A stretch of 64,000 nt of DNA. Source: Thalassobacillus pellis. Its GTDB lineage: Bacteria > Bacillota > Bacilli > Bacillales > Halobacillaceae. The notes under the pieces are model-generated. The model was not told the DNA's origin, searched no databases, and saw only the letters and a program-made list of their open reading frames with translations. Location: positions 62,001 to 126,000 of the forward strand of contig NZ_JAFBDO010000008.1 of assembly GCF_016908295.1 (NCBI RefSeq), written 5' to 3'. Below, piece after piece: positions 63,060 to 64,000 of this stretch (within the stretch, counting starts at the first letter, position 1; every line of letters starts with the position of its first letter). The translations under genes were made by a program, and so were the position numbers.

Positions 63060-64000
63060 ATGAAAAAGGTACCTCTGTTTATATTTATGTTGGCTTTCTT
63101 TTTTGGATTAATGCCTGTTATTACTATATCGGCTCAGGAAAAACAGAGCGATGATTATAAATTAAGAATGGAATTATATAAAAAAACTGCCGCCCCTTCC
63201 TTGATTCCCTGGTACTTTTTAGCTGCTGTCGACCAATTTGAACGGCAGATACACAAAGAAATCCCAGAAGGGCGTGTCACAGCTGTTCGTCCCGAGCAAT
63301 ATTTCTGGAATGGGCTAGGAAACCCTAACCAGAGCGATCAGCAAACACCTGGTATTGCAGCTATGTTCAATGGTTGGGCCAGTGATGGGAATGGGGATGG
63401 CATTGCTGATCGAAATAACGATGAAGACGTCCTTGCCACGATAGCAGCATATATTGCTTCCTATGGTCATACTAAAAGCGATTTCAAGATAGCTTTATGG
63501 AATTATTACCACAGGGATTTGACTGTACAAACGATCATCAACAACGCAAAAGTATTTAAGCATTTTGGAACTATCGAATTGAAGGATAGGGATTTCCCTG
63601 TTCCATTAGGGGCTAATTACAGTTACAGAAGCACCTGGGGAGATGCAAGGGGATTTGGCGGAAGAAGAATACATGAAGGTACAGATATATTTGCGAACTA
63701 CGGAGTTCCTGTAAAATCAACTACTTACGGGGTTGTAGAAATAAAAGGATGGAATAAATTTGGAGGTTGGCGGATTGGTATTCGGGACATCTTCAATATT
63801 TACCATTACTATGCTCACTTAAACGGCTTTGAAGATGGAGTAAAAGTCGGCGATGTCGTTAAGCCAGGTGACGTAATCGGTTCTGTTGGAGCATCTGGCT
63901 ATGGTCCACCAGGTACCTCAGGGAAGTTTCCTCCTCATCTTCACTACGGTATGTATAAAGATAACGGGTATAGTGAATGGTCGTTTGACCCTCACCCTTA
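63060..64000 (+). CDS. lytH: Sporulation M23 peptidase LytH, 3' end outside window
   Basis: At least 313 residues; runs off the right edge. Signal peptide (residues 1-26), a helical region (YFLAAVDQFERQIHK, TPGIAAMFNGWASDGNGDG), then an M23 domain with zinc ligands in GGRRIHEGTDIF (His, Asp) and HLHYGM, plus YHYYAHL. In B. subtilis LytH (YunA) is an L-Ala-D-Glu endopeptidase that trims spore cortex peptidoglycan. The ATG at 63060 follows TGGAGTGACAGATA. lipA, next to lytH in B. subtilis, is not present between yutC and this gene. Confidence 0.92.
   Translation, partial: MKKVPLFIFMLAFFFGLMPVITISAQEKQSDDYKLRMELYKKTAAPSLIPWYFLAAVDQFERQIHKEIPEGRVTAVRPEQYFWNGLGNPNQSDQQTPGIAAMFNGWASDGNGDGIADRNNDEDVLATIAAYIASYGHTKSDFKIALWNYYHRDLTVQTIINNAKVFKHFGTIELKDRDFPVPLGANYSYRSTWGDARGFGGRRIHEGTDIFANYGVPVKSTTYGVVEIKGWNKFGGWRIGIRDIFNIYHYYAHLNGFEDGVKVGDVVKPGDVIGSVGASGYGPPGTSGKFPPHLHYGMYKDNGYSEWSFDPHP

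Noticed and set aside
1-64000. tRNA and rRNA genes
   Set aside because: No cloverleaf or rRNA-like sequence was recognised; in particular none at the ICE junction, so a tRNA attachment site on this side is unlikely.

Overview
The window looks like a piece of a spore-forming, probably halotolerant member of the Bacillaceae (Halobacillus / Virgibacillus / Pontibacillus type). The right half (about 35.5-64 kb) follows the Bacillus subtilis yug-yui-yum-yut-yun gene order and carries sporulation genes (yutH, kapB, lytH). The genus assignment is inference; the synteny is from memory of B. subtilis.

Positions 1 to about 35.3 kb are the right part of an integrative and conjugative element (ICE); its left end lies outside the window. 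On the minus strand, in order of transcription, are: an XRE regulator and an excisionase-like protein, a second regulator, a DnaD-type replication protein, a lipoprotein, a full type IV secretion set (VirB2-like, TcpJ-like membrane protein, VirD4, VirB6, VirB3/PrgI, TrsD-like, VirB4, VirB1-like SLT/M23 hydrolase, VirB8-like), a candidate oriT, a ribbon-helix-helix accessory protein, a MobP-type HUH relaxase, ArdC-like antirestriction and a Toprim/DUF3991 primase-like protein. On the plus strand are the repressor (19.1 kb) and, 14 kb further on, ImmA (33.5 kb) and a tyrosine integrase (34.1 kb). The repressor-ImmA-Int order and orientation are those of ICEBs1, but a cargo block of about 14 kb separates the first from the other two.

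The cargo (19.8-33.2 kb) is a stress-fitness island: DUF2254 membrane protein, GsiB-like KGG-repeat protein, YjzC-like protein, manganese catalase, CBS-domain protein, acetate-transporter-like protein, glycerol dehydrogenase and YndM-like protein. At least six of these genes have a sequence resembling a sigma-B promoter (GTTTAA-N13-15-GGGTAT type) just upstream. Two decayed IS110 copies and a younger-looking set (GrpB-like, alpha/beta hydrolase, small membrane protein) follow. immA-int has its own sigma-A-like promoter with a LexA-type box in the spacer.

At the right junction a sigma-A promoter plus a guanine riboswitch aptamer on the minus strand points into the ICE, antisense to int, with no gene of its own behind it. 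The element seems to have inserted between this riboswitch and the gene it controlled.

From 35.65 kb rightward is core chromosome: potassium channel YugO, YugN, Pgi, YugJ, YuzA, YugI, PatB, a copper-site-deficient SodC-like lipoprotein, KapB, KhtU/KhtT, DeoD, YuzF-like, YuiD, YuiC, YuiB, NADH dehydrogenase with a Rex-like box, YumC, a NERD-like membrane protein, YutM, DapF, YuzB, YuzD, YutI, a D-2-hydroxyacid dehydrogenase, YutH, YutG, YutF, YutE, GlpX, a DUF3055-like protein, YutD, YutC and a truncated LytH. Most transcription units end in clear intrinsic terminators. Intergenic spaces hold three copies of one structured repeat, one copy of another, a possible sigma-B-driven small RNA upstream of patB, and a probably frameshifted small gene in front of the NERD-like gene.
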